A stretch of DNA of 22,616 nucleotides from the IMG/VR virus record IMGVR_UViG_3300025057_000047, positions 1 through 22,616 of that record. One strand, written 5' to 3'. The DNA comes from a virus. A model generated the notes under the pieces. That model saw only the letters and a list, made by a program, of their open reading frames with translations, was not told where the DNA came from and did no database searches. Positions 12,630 through 20,502 of this stretch are shown here, piece by piece. The translations under genes and the position numbers were made by a program. How positions within the stretch are numbered: the first letter of the stretch is position 1; each line of letters opens with the position of its first letter.

Positions 12630-13702
12630 TAGCGAACCCTCGTTACGCCTGGTATAACTTCCTCGCCAATATTTACTGGCTTTAATTCAACTGGGACCGT
12701 AGGTTGACCAGTTCTTACTATTATTTCTTCTCTGTCTATGCCGTATTTTTCGCCCAGCTTCTCGTAGTCTTTTTCACGCTTTTCTTGCTTCTCAAGACCA
12801 ACCTTGTAAACCTTATTCGCCTCATTAACAAAGTTATCTCTTTGTGTATCTGTAAGTCTCTCGCCTGAGATTAGCTTGTTGTATACATTTACAACCCTGT
12901 CATCTATGCTTCCTGTCTGCTGAGCTGTGGCAAACTCACCCTCTCTAACAACAGAACCAGGATCAAGCATTTTCATGTACTGGAATATTAGTGATATGTC
13001 ACTTGCGGCTGTAACATCCCCTTCCTGAGAAGCCTTAACCCTTCCGTAGGCGTCCTCAACATCTCTAAATGTCTTGGTAAACTTCTCAACCTCTCCCCGT
13101 ATTTTTGCTGCCTGGTCAAACTTCCTGCCAGACTGCTTAAGGGATAGATCAAGCTGCTTTATGGGGGTTAATCCTTCCTGAACTACTGTTAACTTACCTT
13201 CTGGGTCTTCTTGAACTACAGCGCCCTCTGAGAAACCTAGTTCTTTAGCCTCTTTCCCTCCGAGTGTCTTCTGTCTAGGCGTTAGAACATCTGCAGCTGA
13301 GGCAGCGCTAGATAATTGCTCATCTGAAAGCATGTCATCAGTAAACTCTATTCCGGTCATGCTAGACATAGCATTCGCCACGCCCCTTCTATCCTCCATG
13401 GGTTTATCCTGAAGGTATCTAGCAAGAGCTCCAAATATTGCCCCCTGGTATCTCTGCTGCTCCCTTTGTGACTTAGCTAAAGATGAGGCCCTTTGAGACC
13501 TAGCAAGCTCTGTCTGAGCTTCCCTAGCAGCAATCTGCGACTGGCTAACAGGATCCAATCCTTGCATTTGACGAAGCCTTGCCTGTTCTTGCAGTAATTG
13601 TAGCTGTTGGAGTTGAGGAGCCCTGAAGGCGCCCATTAAGCCTTGGGCGGCCTGTGCTCCCTGCATTAATCCCGCAAAAGGGTTAGCTATTGGTGATACC
13701 AT
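12629..13702 (-). CDS. DNA-ejection / internal virion protein (second)
   Basis: The frame is open to 13810, but ATG 13702 is chosen: it lies one base after the upstream stop (TAA T ATG), and the longer version would add 36 Pro/Gln-rich residues inside the neighbouring gene. The 357-aa chain is Gln/Ala-rich and helical at first (LQQLQLLQEQARLRQMQ). It later has a segment (ISLIFQYMKMLDPGSVVREGEFA) that I recall from many phage virion-ejection or tail-lumen proteins. It lies between the other two ejection genes, at the P22 gene 20 position. It is probably released into the host envelope at infection. Confidence 0.72.
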   Translation of the reverse strand: MVSPIANPFAGLMQGAQAAQGLMGAFRAPQLQQLQLLQEQARLRQMQGLDPVSQSQIAAREAQTELARSQRASSLAKSQREQQRYQGAIFGALARYLQDKPMEDRRGVANAMSSMTGIEFTDDMLSDEQLSSAASAADVLTPRQKTLGGKEAKELGFSEGAVVQEDPEGKLTVVQEGLTPIKQLDLSLKQSGRKFDQAAKIRGEVEKFTKTFRDVEDAYGRVKASQEGDVTAASDISLIFQYMKMLDPGSVVREGEFATAQQTGSIDDRVVNVYNKLISGERLTDTQRDNFVNEANKVYKVGLEKQEKREKDYEKLGEKYGIDREEIIVRTGQPTVPVELKPVNIGEEVIPGVTRVR

Positions 13703-13703
13703 A

Positions 13704-15092
13704 TTATGGGCCCATCCATCCGTAATAATTAGTTGCCGTGGCTGGTGTTGTGGTAGGAGTGTTAAAGCCTCCGGTGGCAGGGTTAATTGTTGTGGTTGGG
13801 GTGAATCCACCCAACAGACCTAAACCAGCGCTAGCTAATCCGCCGATCATTTGATTCCTGGCCTGAGCTTGTCCTAAAGCACCTGCGGCCTGTGCTTGAC
13901 CTCCCGCCAAGGCTAACTGACCCATTTGACTTGCCGCACTCTGACCTGCCGCACCAGCTTGAGCAGCACTAGCTTGACCTAGCCTTGCAGCATCCATTAA
14001 GTTGGCTACCTGTCTCTGTCTTAGGTCTTCTTGAGTTAGACCAGCCTGCATCCTGTCAGAGATCGCCTGACGTTCTAGGCTAGATAATCCGAACCCTAGA
14101 CCCTCACGACCGGCCATAGCAGCCTCTTGTAGCCCAACCTGGGCACCGCCTAATCTAGCTCTGTCAGAAATATCCTGACGTTGTAGTTCGTTTAGCTGAA
14201 GTCCGAATTGTATAGCTTGTGGTACTAGTCTTTGTTGCAGGGCTTCTGCTGTTCCACCTGAACCTAGCTTGCCTCTAGCCGCTTGGTTAGCCGTAAGTCT
14301 TCGAGTTACGTCATCCTGTAGCGCCCTAAGTAGAGGATTCTGTAGTATCTCTGGACCAAGAGCCTGTGTAGGGTCCATTGCCATTTGTCGTTCAGCAGCG
14401 GATTGTAAAAGCTGGTTTTGCAAAGGATCGAAATCAAGTCTTTCCTGTGCAGCCCTAGATAGTAAAGGTGAACCCGTTGGATCAAACTCTGCCCTTTCTT
14501 GCATGGCTTGCTGCAGAAGCTGATTCTGAGGTGGCGTAAGGTCACCAGAAGTCTGTATGGAGGGGGCGCCAGGGACCGTTCCAACCATGCCGTAAGCGGG
14601 CCTAGGGACTCGTACAGCCTTACCTGATTCTGTAGATATTTCCTCTATTGGCTCCCTGCCTAGAGCCTCTCGGTAAGCCTCAAATGTTGGGGCGGCGGCC
14701 AGACCTTTAGGCTTAAGACCAGGGTAAGATCTACGTAATAGCTCTCGCCTTTCAACCTGTCTTTCGTAATCAGCTCGATCAGCCTCAAGTAGGGCCTGTT
14801 GTTCTGCGCTTAAACCTGCCATCTGATTAGCTGTATCTAATCTCTGGACGTGCTCATACTGAGGCTGGAATCCTATTGCTGCTGATAGGGGATCGAGAGC
14901 AGATACACCGAACTGTCTGAAAGGGTCTAAGTCCTGACGTAGGGCTTCTAGGGCTTCTCTTTGAAACTCGATACCTTGCTTTGAGGCCTCAGTTTGGGCC
15001 CTTGCTGCGTCTTCGGCGGCATCACCAGACTTTTTAGCCCCGTATATCGATGCGCCTCCGATTAACCCAGCCGCTGCTAGCTCAATGCCCAT
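13704..15092 (-). CDS. DNA-ejection / internal virion protein (first), with 18-aa repeats
   Basis: GGAGAG stands seven bases before ATG 15092, which overlaps the previous gene by 16 bases. The N-terminus has a glycine-zipper-like hydrophobic stretch (GLIGGASIYGAKKSGDAA) able to enter membranes. A long Gln/Ala/Arg helical body follows, then a Gly/Ala/Gln-rich C-terminus (GQASAAQAGAAGQSAAS, LASAGLGLLGG). Residues 190-241 hold three 18-residue repeats of the form LLxxAxxERxxFDP. The gene is at the P22 gene 7 position. Composition and order both support an ejection role; exact homology is unproven. Confidence 0.75.
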   Translation of the reverse strand: MGIELAAAGLIGGASIYGAKKSGDAAEDAARAQTEASKQGIEFQREALEALRQDLDPFRQFGVSALDPLSAAIGFQPQYEHVQRLDTANQMAGLSAEQQALLEADRADYERQVERRELLRRSYPGLKPKGLAAAPTFEAYREALGREPIEEISTESGKAVRVPRPAYGMVGTVPGAPSIQTSGDLTPPQNQLLQQAMQERAEFDPTGSPLLSRAAQERLDFDPLQNQLLQSAAERQMAMDPTQALGPEILQNPLLRALQDDVTRRLTANQAARGKLGSGGTAEALQQRLVPQAIQFGLQLNELQRQDISDRARLGGAQVGLQEAAMAGREGLGFGLSSLERQAISDRMQAGLTQEDLRQRQVANLMDAARLGQASAAQAGAAGQSAASQMGQLALAGGQAQAAGALGQAQARNQMIGGLASAGLGLLGGFTPTTTINPATGGFNTPTTTPATATNYYGWMGP

Positions 15093-15565
15093 CTTGATCT
15101 CTCCATTCCAAAATAAACCTGATCAATTAGTTTGCCGTTTCTGTATACGCTTTTTCTGTTCAATCCTTCAATCATGAAACCGGCACGTATATTGTAAGCT
15201 ATTGCTTTTTTGTTATCTGCGGGGGTTCTTCCTGTTATCTTCTCGCACCTAGTGTTTGTAAAAATCCAATTTATGGCTTCTAACGTAGGTTCCAGAGTGT
15301 TACCCCATGCTTCTTTAAGAAATGCTGTGTGCCCCTCGTATTCGATAGAACCCCTGGGAACTAGGGCAAATATACCTACAGTTTTACCTGAAAAAACAAC
15401 CCTTAAGTAAAGATAATCAGGGTTATACTCGTGGAACTTTTCCCTGGTAAAGTCGTCACCTATCCAGCGCCTAACCTCTGGAGAAGACAAAACACTTAAT
15501 ATTTCATCCTCATTATCAGTTTTCTCTATGATATATTTGTCCCCGCTAACCATCATACGAATCAA
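15077..15565 (-). CDS. GNAT-fold protein at the P22 gene 14 position
   Basis: A TTG start at 15565 overlaps the upstream stop as TTGA and has AGGGA seven bases upstream; ATG 15556 is an alternative. The 162-aa chain reads as a GNAT acetyltransferase-like fold: a beta-rich first half (YLYLRVVFSGKTVGIFALVPRG), then a helix (LEPTLEAINWIFTNTRC) and the typical NKKAIAYNIRAGFMIEGLNR segment that precedes the last strands. A clear acetyl-CoA loop (R/Q-x-x-G-x-G) is missing, so catalysis is doubtful. In P22 a gene of similar size (14) sits between the needle and ejection genes, so a virion-assembly role is the likelier inference. Confidence 0.7.
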   Translation of the reverse strand: MIRMMVSGDKYIIEKTDNEDEILSVLSSPEVRRWIGDDFTREKFHEYNPDYLYLRVVFSGKTVGIFALVPRGSIEYEGHTAFLKEAWGNTLEPTLEAINWIFTNTRCEKITGRTPADNKKAIAYNIRAGFMIEGLNRKSVYRNGKLIDQVYFGMERSRWALS

Positions 15566-15903
15566 GCCGTAGTCCCTGAAGCGTCAACGTTAATCACACT
15601 AGCCGTTCCAGCCAAACCTTTAATTGCAGATGAATTACCTAAAATATGACCCTGCAATTTATCTACTGTTACTGTGGCACCGGCGGGGATAGTTTCTCTA
15701 AATATCCAGTTACCACCTGATCCAGTGGTTGCGCTAGTAGCTGTGGCGATTGCCCATAAAGTTACTTCAACATTAGAATCACTTGTATTAGTTAAAGTAA
15801 ACTTCCCGATAAACTTACTCTCACTAGTTGTAGTAGTTATTAAATTAGTGGCCGCAGTGGTTAATTGGGTCTCTGATACAAATCTTTGTATAGTTGTAGC
15901 CAT
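15562..15903 (-). CDS. Small beta-rich virion protein (113 aa)
   Basis: TAATG coupling sets the start. The chain is Thr/Ser/Ala-rich with clear beta strands (KFIGKFTLTNTSDSNVEVTLWAI, IPAGATVTVDKL), like phage decoration or tail-fibre accessory domains. It contains no Cys or membrane span. It sits between the jelly-roll-like protein and the GNAT-like protein, in the part of the late operon that varies between related phages. Structural role inferred. Confidence 0.6.
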   Translation of the reverse strand: MATTIQRFVSETQLTTAATNLITTTTSESKFIGKFTLTNTSDSNVEVTLWAIATATSATTGSGGNWIFRETIPAGATVTVDKLQGHILGNSSAIKGLAGTASVINVDASGTTA

Positions 15904-16979
15904 TATTTAACTAACTCCCTGCCTCTCGCTATAGCTCTAAATTGCAAAAGTCCGCTCAGGTCATCTGATGCTATCAGTTCTATTCTATCCCGCTCATTTG
16001 CGTCTAAGTCGATCCACCAGGACGCATCTACCGAAAGCTTTATAAAAGTATTCGTGCCATCGCACCCTACGTTAATTATAGAAAATCCAGCATAGAGTAT
16101 ATCTGCCAAATGTCTGAAATTTGCTGAAAACTCAACCTTGTTTTTTCTTATCCTTCGTATAGTTACCCCGGACGACAGTGATGCGAGGCCCAATATCTGA
16201 TCATAAGATAGGTTAGGCATAGTTGAATTTAAAAGCGTCGTGTCTAGCGCATCTGCCATTACAATATCTAATGATTTTATTTGAAATAACTTACCAGCCG
16301 GCGGCTCAGCTTTGTATATTGTTCCGCCTGATTCCTCTAGCTGAATATCGTCTAGCCAATAATTAGGAGCCCCTCCCGCATCTGATGCTGTTTGTATTAT
16401 TAGCTGATCAAAATCGGTTACAGTATCGAAAAATAAGCTTAAGGGTATTGCGAACTTAAGCCATGTGTCTTCGTTGTTAGTGTCTACAAAAGTAGCCATA
16501 TCCACCACATTAGACACGTTCACCCCGGCATCCCTAAACCTGAAATAAATATGGTGGTTGCTTTCGTTAAAGTTACCAATGTATACGTAACCAGTTATAA
16601 ACGTGTACGAGCTAGAGCTAATAGAGCCGCTGGGCCTTTCTAATTGGGCTTCTGCTCCATTGTTTGTTCCCCTTGCGTCTATTGACTGCGTGCCAGTGTT
16701 AGCTTGGCTAGAGCTGGTGAAATCCCAATTTCCGCTTAATGCGGTTGCAGTCCAATACGTGTTGTCGCCCCCGTCATGTATTTCTTCTGGTGTACCGCTA
16801 AATGCAACATCCTTATTTATGTTAGCGCCGCCATTGTCATCAGTGAATGGTATGGATTTAACGCTCCACTCTAATCCTTCACGGGTAGCAACATGCAGCG
16901 CATTGCCGGAATAAACTCCGCCCTCTTGCTTAATGTTGGCAACTACACCGTGCCCGTTTTCAATTGCGGTAAACTGCAT
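15903..16979 (-). CDS. Virion protein with carbohydrate-binding-like jelly-roll
   Basis: TAATG overlap sets the start. Residues ~70-215 resemble a carbohydrate-binding jelly-roll: WTATALSGNWDF, then repeated strands including TFITGYVYIGN, HHIYFRFRDAG, TWLKFAIPLSLF, FDQLIIQTA, and a closing YWLDDIQLEES. The C-terminal 130 residues form a separate mixed domain (TIRRIRKNKVEFSANFRHL, ASWWIDLDANERDRIELIASDD) seen to my recollection in phage structural proteins. It may be a host-surface or capsid decoration protein. Family not certain; the jelly-roll reading is from strand pattern. Confidence 0.6.
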   Translation of the reverse strand: MQFTAIENGHGVVANIKQEGGVYSGNALHVATREGLEWSVKSIPFTDDNGGANINKDVAFSGTPEEIHDGGDNTYWTATALSGNWDFTSSSQANTGTQSIDARGTNNGAEAQLERPSGSISSSSYTFITGYVYIGNFNESNHHIYFRFRDAGVNVSNVVDMATFVDTNNEDTWLKFAIPLSLFFDTVTDFDQLIIQTASDAGGAPNYWLDDIQLEESGGTIYKAEPPAGKLFQIKSLDIVMADALDTTLLNSTMPNLSYDQILGLASLSSGVTIRRIRKNKVEFSANFRHLADILYAGFSIINVGCDGTNTFIKLSVDASWWIDLDANERDRIELIASDDLSGLLQFRAIARGRELVK

Positions 16980-17518
16980 TACTTATCCTTGAAGTGACCG
17001 ATAACGGTAACGTATACAGTAGTATTCGCGGAAGCTGTTACACATAAAGCTTTGTCTTGGGTGACTACGAGGCCACCTTTTGTATCTAACACTTCGAACT
17101 CATTTGCTGCAACGCCGTCATAAAACATTGTATCACCAGTCAATGAGCCAGAAACCGCTGCATCACCGAACGCTGAAGCGGGTGCAGAATTACCATTACC
17201 TAAATTCAGGTTTCGGCCTGTGACGGTTGTGCCTGAAGCAGTCCCAGACGTGACCTTTTTTAACGTAAACACGCAAGCAGCTGCCGCCCCCACCACAATC
17301 TGATCAATAACCAGATTCATGGTTTGTGATGTGTTCTCAACGTAAATAACATCAACGTCAGTGCCGCCAGTCGCAAAAGATGAAGACCAAGAGTAAGCGT
17401 TACCTTTTTCTTCAGAAACAAATTCCAGCTCTGACTCTGAAATAGACTTCACTAATAACTGGCTGTCTTCATTTACGTCTGCTACGTTGCCGTTAGATCC
17501 TGACTTAATCACACTCAT
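16979..17518 (-). CDS. Beta-rich virion protein (179 aa)
   Basis: ATG 17518 lies inside the end of the 50-aa gene, with GAGGA upstream. The N-terminus (MSVIKSGSNGNVADVNEDSQLLV) is like that of phage surface proteins that begin with a small capsid- or fibre-anchoring motif. The remainder is a Gly/Thr/Ala-rich beta sandwich (VIYVENTSQTMNLVIDQIVVG, VFTLKKVTSG, TTVYVTVIGHF). It is followed directly by another beta-rich gene. Probably a decoration or tail-accessory component. Confidence 0.6.
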   Translation of the reverse strand: MSVIKSGSNGNVADVNEDSQLLVKSISESELEFVSEEKGNAYSWSSSFATGGTDVDVIYVENTSQTMNLVIDQIVVGAAAACVFTLKKVTSGTASGTTVTGRNLNLGNGNSAPASAFGDAAVSGSLTGDTMFYDGVAANEFEVLDTKGGLVVTQDKALCVTASANTTVYVTVIGHFKDK

Positions 17519-17657
17519 GGGAAATATCCTCTAAATCCATATCTAGTTCGTGAACTTCTTTATACATGTAGTTCTGCAGCTTTAATTCCATAACCATTTC
17601 ATGGAGTAGATCCAAAACAGCCTGCTCAAATGTTTTATTGTCCGGCTCAAAGCTCAT
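17505..17657 (-). CDS. 50-aa acidic helical protein in late operon
   Basis: ATG 17657 overlaps the upstream stop (ATGA), and its end overlaps the start of the next gene by 14 bases. The peptide (MSFEPDNKTFEQAVLDLLHE...) is acidic, mostly helix, Met-rich in its middle (HEMVMELKLQNYMYKE), without membrane span. It is too short to classify; the tight two-sided coupling in a structural operon is the support. It could be a small assembly factor. Confidence 0.5.
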   Translation of the reverse strand: MSFEPDNKTFEQAVLDLLHEMVMELKLQNYMYKEVHELDMDLEDISHECD

Positions 17658-18145
17658 ATGGCTAACCACTCATTATCATCTAGAAAATACTTGAATCTTA
17701 TTGATGTGTACTTTAATTGTATTTTACCAGTATTTGACCCGTTTATATTCTTACCATTTCCATCAAGGGTAATCTTTGAACCATCCCCGTTAGCCACTAT
17801 AATCTCATCACCGTTTTCAGGGTATTTTGGGAAGGTAACTGTAGATCTAGACTTGGCTTTGACCCAATCCCAAGGTACAGCGGTGTAATTACTCGAAACC
17901 GTTACACCCCTAAATTCTCGTAACTTTGTCTCTACGTGTAGATTAACTACCTCTTCTTTAGGGTCATCAATAACCCAAGGGTATAGCTCACGTGTTCCTG
18001 ACTCTGCGACATCATCCGAAGCCCCGCCAGTTCTTTGTCTTAACTGATCAATAGTTCGTATTAATCTCTCGTGGTATTCCCGCTCTACCTTTGATTCAAG
18101 GTACTTTCTAGGAATAGGGACGAGAAAAGGATCAACTATTGTCAC
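17654..18145 (-). CDS. Virion protein at the tail-needle position (163 aa)
   Basis: A GTG start at 18145 overlaps the upstream stop as GTGA. The first ~45 residues are helical (PRKYLESKVEREYHERLIRTIDQLRQR), as in trimer-forming stems. The C-terminal ~65 residues (TVTFPKYPENGDEIIVANGDG, ITLDGNGKNINGS, RFKYFLDDNEWLAI) match a small beta domain I recall at the ends of phage fibre and needle-like proteins. Directly after gp10-like plug, this is where P22 has its tail needle (gp26), so a tail-closure or fibre role is inferred. Confidence 0.62.
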   Translation of the reverse strand: MTIVDPFLVPIPRKYLESKVEREYHERLIRTIDQLRQRTGGASDDVAESGTRELYPWVIDDPKEEVVNLHVETKLREFRGVTVSSNYTAVPWDWVKAKSRSTVTFPKYPENGDEIIVANGDGSKITLDGNGKNINGSNTGKIQLKYTSIRFKYFLDDNEWLAI

Positions 18146-19536
18146 CGGCCTGCCTCCCTCAAAGTGATAGCAGCACCGTGCACACTAAAAAAATTAGGAT
18201 CAGTTGACCTGACTCGGAGTCGTAAATCATAAAAGCTCTGCATGTTGTACCATTCTATTTTCCCAGCCTTCTGACCCTCACGACCTAGCTTTATCCAGTC
18301 TTCATTGGTAAAGGAAGCACCGTCAATAGAGCAGGAAACCATCATTTCTGGGTCTAGTTCGTCAGAGTTGCCAACCCCCGTTTCCATAAAGAAATCGGCT
18401 TTAGACATTAGAAGTCTTTTGCCTGGGGCGAGCTGAACGCTACTCACGGGCGCTGAATCCCTTTGGTAGGCTATAGGAGATCCGTTGGACTGGTATGTTT
18501 CAAAGTCCCACTCATAAACATCACCAGAGTCGTAATCACAAACCAAGTGCTTACCGTAAGCGTACACATAGCCGTTCATTAGGTTTCTTGGTAGTGTTAC
18601 ATCTACACCAGTGCTTAGCCTTATCCATTCCCCTGTTTGCTCTGAGTACGCCAGAGTTAGGTTAGACGTAGGTAGTTGGACTATGTAAAACCACTGTCCA
18701 TCTAGATGAACACAATACCCCTGGGCGTCGCTAGTCGTGGCTTCTCGGAACTCCTTAGCTATAGCACTAGGTGTCACACTTTCTGGTTGGTAAGCAGAAA
18801 CCCTGTATACAGAGTTATCATCCCCCAAAAAGTACAGGTACTCGTCCGAATTAGACATACAAAACGGACTTGCTATGCCTACTTCGGTGGTGCTTTGCTG
18901 AATTCTGTCAAACGGGGGTGACCCTTCACCAGAGTTGTACCAAATTTCAAGTGATCTAGATCCGCCGATATATACCCGCTCATTAAAGGCATAAACTTGC
19001 ACTATGTCGTCTGGGTAACTCTCAGCAGTGGCGTAATTAAGCCCGTCTATTGACGTAGGGTCTCCGGCATTAGAAACACCGAATCTTTGAGCTGTTCCTT
19101 GATAAATAAACTGGTTGTTTATGTAGCAAAGGGTCTGAGCGTTCTCTAGATCTGAATCTGTGATCTCTGCAACTGAGGTTGAGTAGAAATAAGTATTTGT
19201 ACCTGTTCTTATAACAAGATTAGTACCATCTGTAGCCAGCGAGCATCTATTAGTACCCGGAATAGTTCCACGTACAACCCTAGTTCCGCTTGAATCTATT
19301 TCAATAAGATCTGTATTGACTATTAGATATACTAATTCGTTGTGCAGGATCATTCCTCTAGTGGTACCAGAGGAACCGGAAGAGAAAGCCTTTTCACCAG
19401 GCCAAGGGAGTAGGCACGTTTGTGACCTACCAGATCCCTGAGCGTCGATGTAAAGATTAACCGTAGACTGGCTAGACCATTGTCTAGATCTAGAGTTATT
19501 CTCACCGCCGATAAAATTAACAGGTATCGTTCTCAA
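18142..19536 (-). CDS. P22 gp10-like packaged-DNA stabilisation / tail hub protein
   Basis: TTG 19536 overlaps the upstream stop as TTGA; a TTG at 19545 is the alternative start, but GGAG lies too close to it. The ~465-aa protein begins with VNFIGGENNSRSRQWSSQSTVNLYID, the typical opening of this family (repeat of G-G...R....VNLY). It continues as a beta-propeller-like series (GMILHNELVYLIV, LCYINNQFIYQG, QVYAFNERVYIGG, SLEIWYNSG). In P22 this protein binds below the adaptor ring and keeps DNA inside the head. Gene order right after the adaptor supports it. Confidence 0.82.
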   Translation of the reverse strand: MRTIPVNFIGGENNSRSRQWSSQSTVNLYIDAQGSGRSQTCLLPWPGEKAFSSGSSGTTRGMILHNELVYLIVNTDLIEIDSSGTRVVRGTIPGTNRCSLATDGTNLVIRTGTNTYFYSTSVAEITDSDLENAQTLCYINNQFIYQGTAQRFGVSNAGDPTSIDGLNYATAESYPDDIVQVYAFNERVYIGGSRSLEIWYNSGEGSPPFDRIQQSTTEVGIASPFCMSNSDEYLYFLGDDNSVYRVSAYQPESVTPSAIAKEFREATTSDAQGYCVHLDGQWFYIVQLPTSNLTLAYSEQTGEWIRLSTGVDVTLPRNLMNGYVYAYGKHLVCDYDSGDVYEWDFETYQSNGSPIAYQRDSAPVSSVQLAPGKRLLMSKADFFMETGVGNSDELDPEMMVSCSIDGASFTNEDWIKLGREGQKAGKIEWYNMQSFYDLRLRVRSTDPNFFSVHGAAITLREAGR

Positions 19537-20147
19537 GGCGTCCAAGTCTCCAAGCCAACGGTAGGAGCAGCACCATATCTCCCCCGGTTATCCTGAAAGT
19601 TTGCCTTCTCTATTTCTGCCATGAAGACCTGCTCATAATAATTCGCCGTCTGCTCATCCCTCGCCCATCTATGAAGTTCAGACAGGGCCCCATATAGGTA
19701 AAGGTTTGGATAATCTGTTAATACATTGTTAGTAGTATTTGAGCTAGTTAATGGGTCCAGCCTTGCGTAGTAGCTCATCTCTATTGTATAAGCCGATGCT
19801 GGAGTCCTATCGAATTCAATTTGGCTAGTAATGGTGAAAAACTTAGGCTCACCAGAGTATTCAGAATTTCTTAGGGCCTCAGGAGCCTTGTATTCAATGT
19901 CTCGTGTATTAGTACCACTTATAAGACTTAACCTTCGCATCTCTAAGAATCTATCAGGAAGCGCTAAGAACCTGTCAGCAGTAGGAGCTGAAGCAGTAGC
20001 CCTTAATTCATTGCTTCTTAGTCTGAGGTTGTTATCTATTTTATTCTCAGCAAGGTCTATGAAATCATCCAGCATGTCGGAAATATCCGTCCTATGACTG
20101 AATCTCTCAATAGCTTGCTTCAAGTTCGCATAGCTGTCTAAAGCCAT
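19533..20147 (-). CDS. Head-tail adaptor (P22 gp4-like)
   Basis: TAATG coupling sets the start. The 204-aa protein has the adaptor pattern: a helical start (SYANLKQAIERFSHRTDISDMLDDFIDLAENKIDNNLR) and a middle with DRFLEMRRLSL and PEALRN. A beta section with FDRTPASAYTIEMSYYARL follows, and a C-terminal helix YPNLYLYGALSELHRW. These features are typical of SU10/P22-type adaptors that form a dodecameric ring under the portal. It lies directly upstream of the gp10-like gene, as in P22. Confidence 0.85.
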   Translation of the reverse strand: MALDSYANLKQAIERFSHRTDISDMLDDFIDLAENKIDNNLRLRSNELRATASAPTADRFLALPDRFLEMRRLSLISGTNTRDIEYKAPEALRNSEYSGEPKFFTITSQIEFDRTPASAYTIEMSYYARLDPLTSSNTTNNVLTDYPNLYLYGALSELHRWARDEQTANYYEQVFMAEIEKANFQDNRGRYGAAPTVGLETWTP

Positions 20148-20467
20148 TAGATTCTTCCTGCTCTAGTACGTAATGCCGAGTATTCATTAGAATTAAGCTT
20201 AGCAGCCAACCATTTACGATTGTGCTTAGCTAAAGGATTATCCCCTAGTTCCTTCCACCACTGAGCGATTACCACTTCAGGCACTGAGGCTACTTTGTGC
20301 ATACCTTCGCCCCATTTAGAACCCCTGCGAAACTCGCCCTGGGATTCCTTGTTGCTTCTTAAATATTGAGCAACATCCTGTACGACCTCGATGTGGAATT
20401 TACCATCACCAGGATCTTTGTGATAAACCTCTTTTACATCACCACGCTGTTCAACAATTCTTTTCAT
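20147..20467 (-). CDS. Conserved small head-region protein (106 aa)
   Basis: ATG 20467 is preferred over GTG 20473 because AGG lies five bases before it. The protein (MKRIVEQRGDVKEVYHKDP, later HIEVVQDVAQYLRSNK, VASVPEVVIAQWWKE, SALRTRAGRI) resembles small proteins that follow the capsid gene in many podoviruses; the R-T-x-x-GRI ending is characteristic in my recollection. The function is not settled and a head-completion role is likely. It lies downstream of a strong terminator-like hairpin, so its expression is expected to be lower than that of the coat. Confidence 0.65.
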   Translation of the reverse strand: MKRIVEQRGDVKEVYHKDPGDGKFHIEVVQDVAQYLRSNKESQGEFRRGSKWGEGMHKVASVPEVVIAQWWKELGDNPLAKHNRKWLAAKLNSNEYSALRTRAGRI

Positions 20468-20475
20468 AGTCACCT

Positions 20476-20496
20476 AAAAAGGGGCCCGAAGGCCCC
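20476..20496 (-). terminator. Intrinsic terminator/attenuator after the capsid gene
   Basis: On the minus strand GGGGCC and GGCCCC form a 6-bp G/C stem closed by a TTCG loop (20496-20481), followed by TTTTT (20480-20476). It begins seven bases after the coat stop codon. The U-run runs into the ribosome site of the next gene, so part of the transcripts would stop here. Confidence 0.85.
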
Positions 20497-20502
20497 AACT
20501 TA

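Noticed and set aside
13703-13810. Longer N-terminus for the second ejection protein
   Set aside because: It would overlap the previous gene by over 100 bases and adds Pro/Gln-rich residues; ATG 13702 directly after the upstream stop is better.
14306-14584. 92-aa minus-strand frame within the first ejection gene
   Set aside because: It lies inside the 462-aa gene on the same strand in another frame; its odd composition fits a shadow frame.
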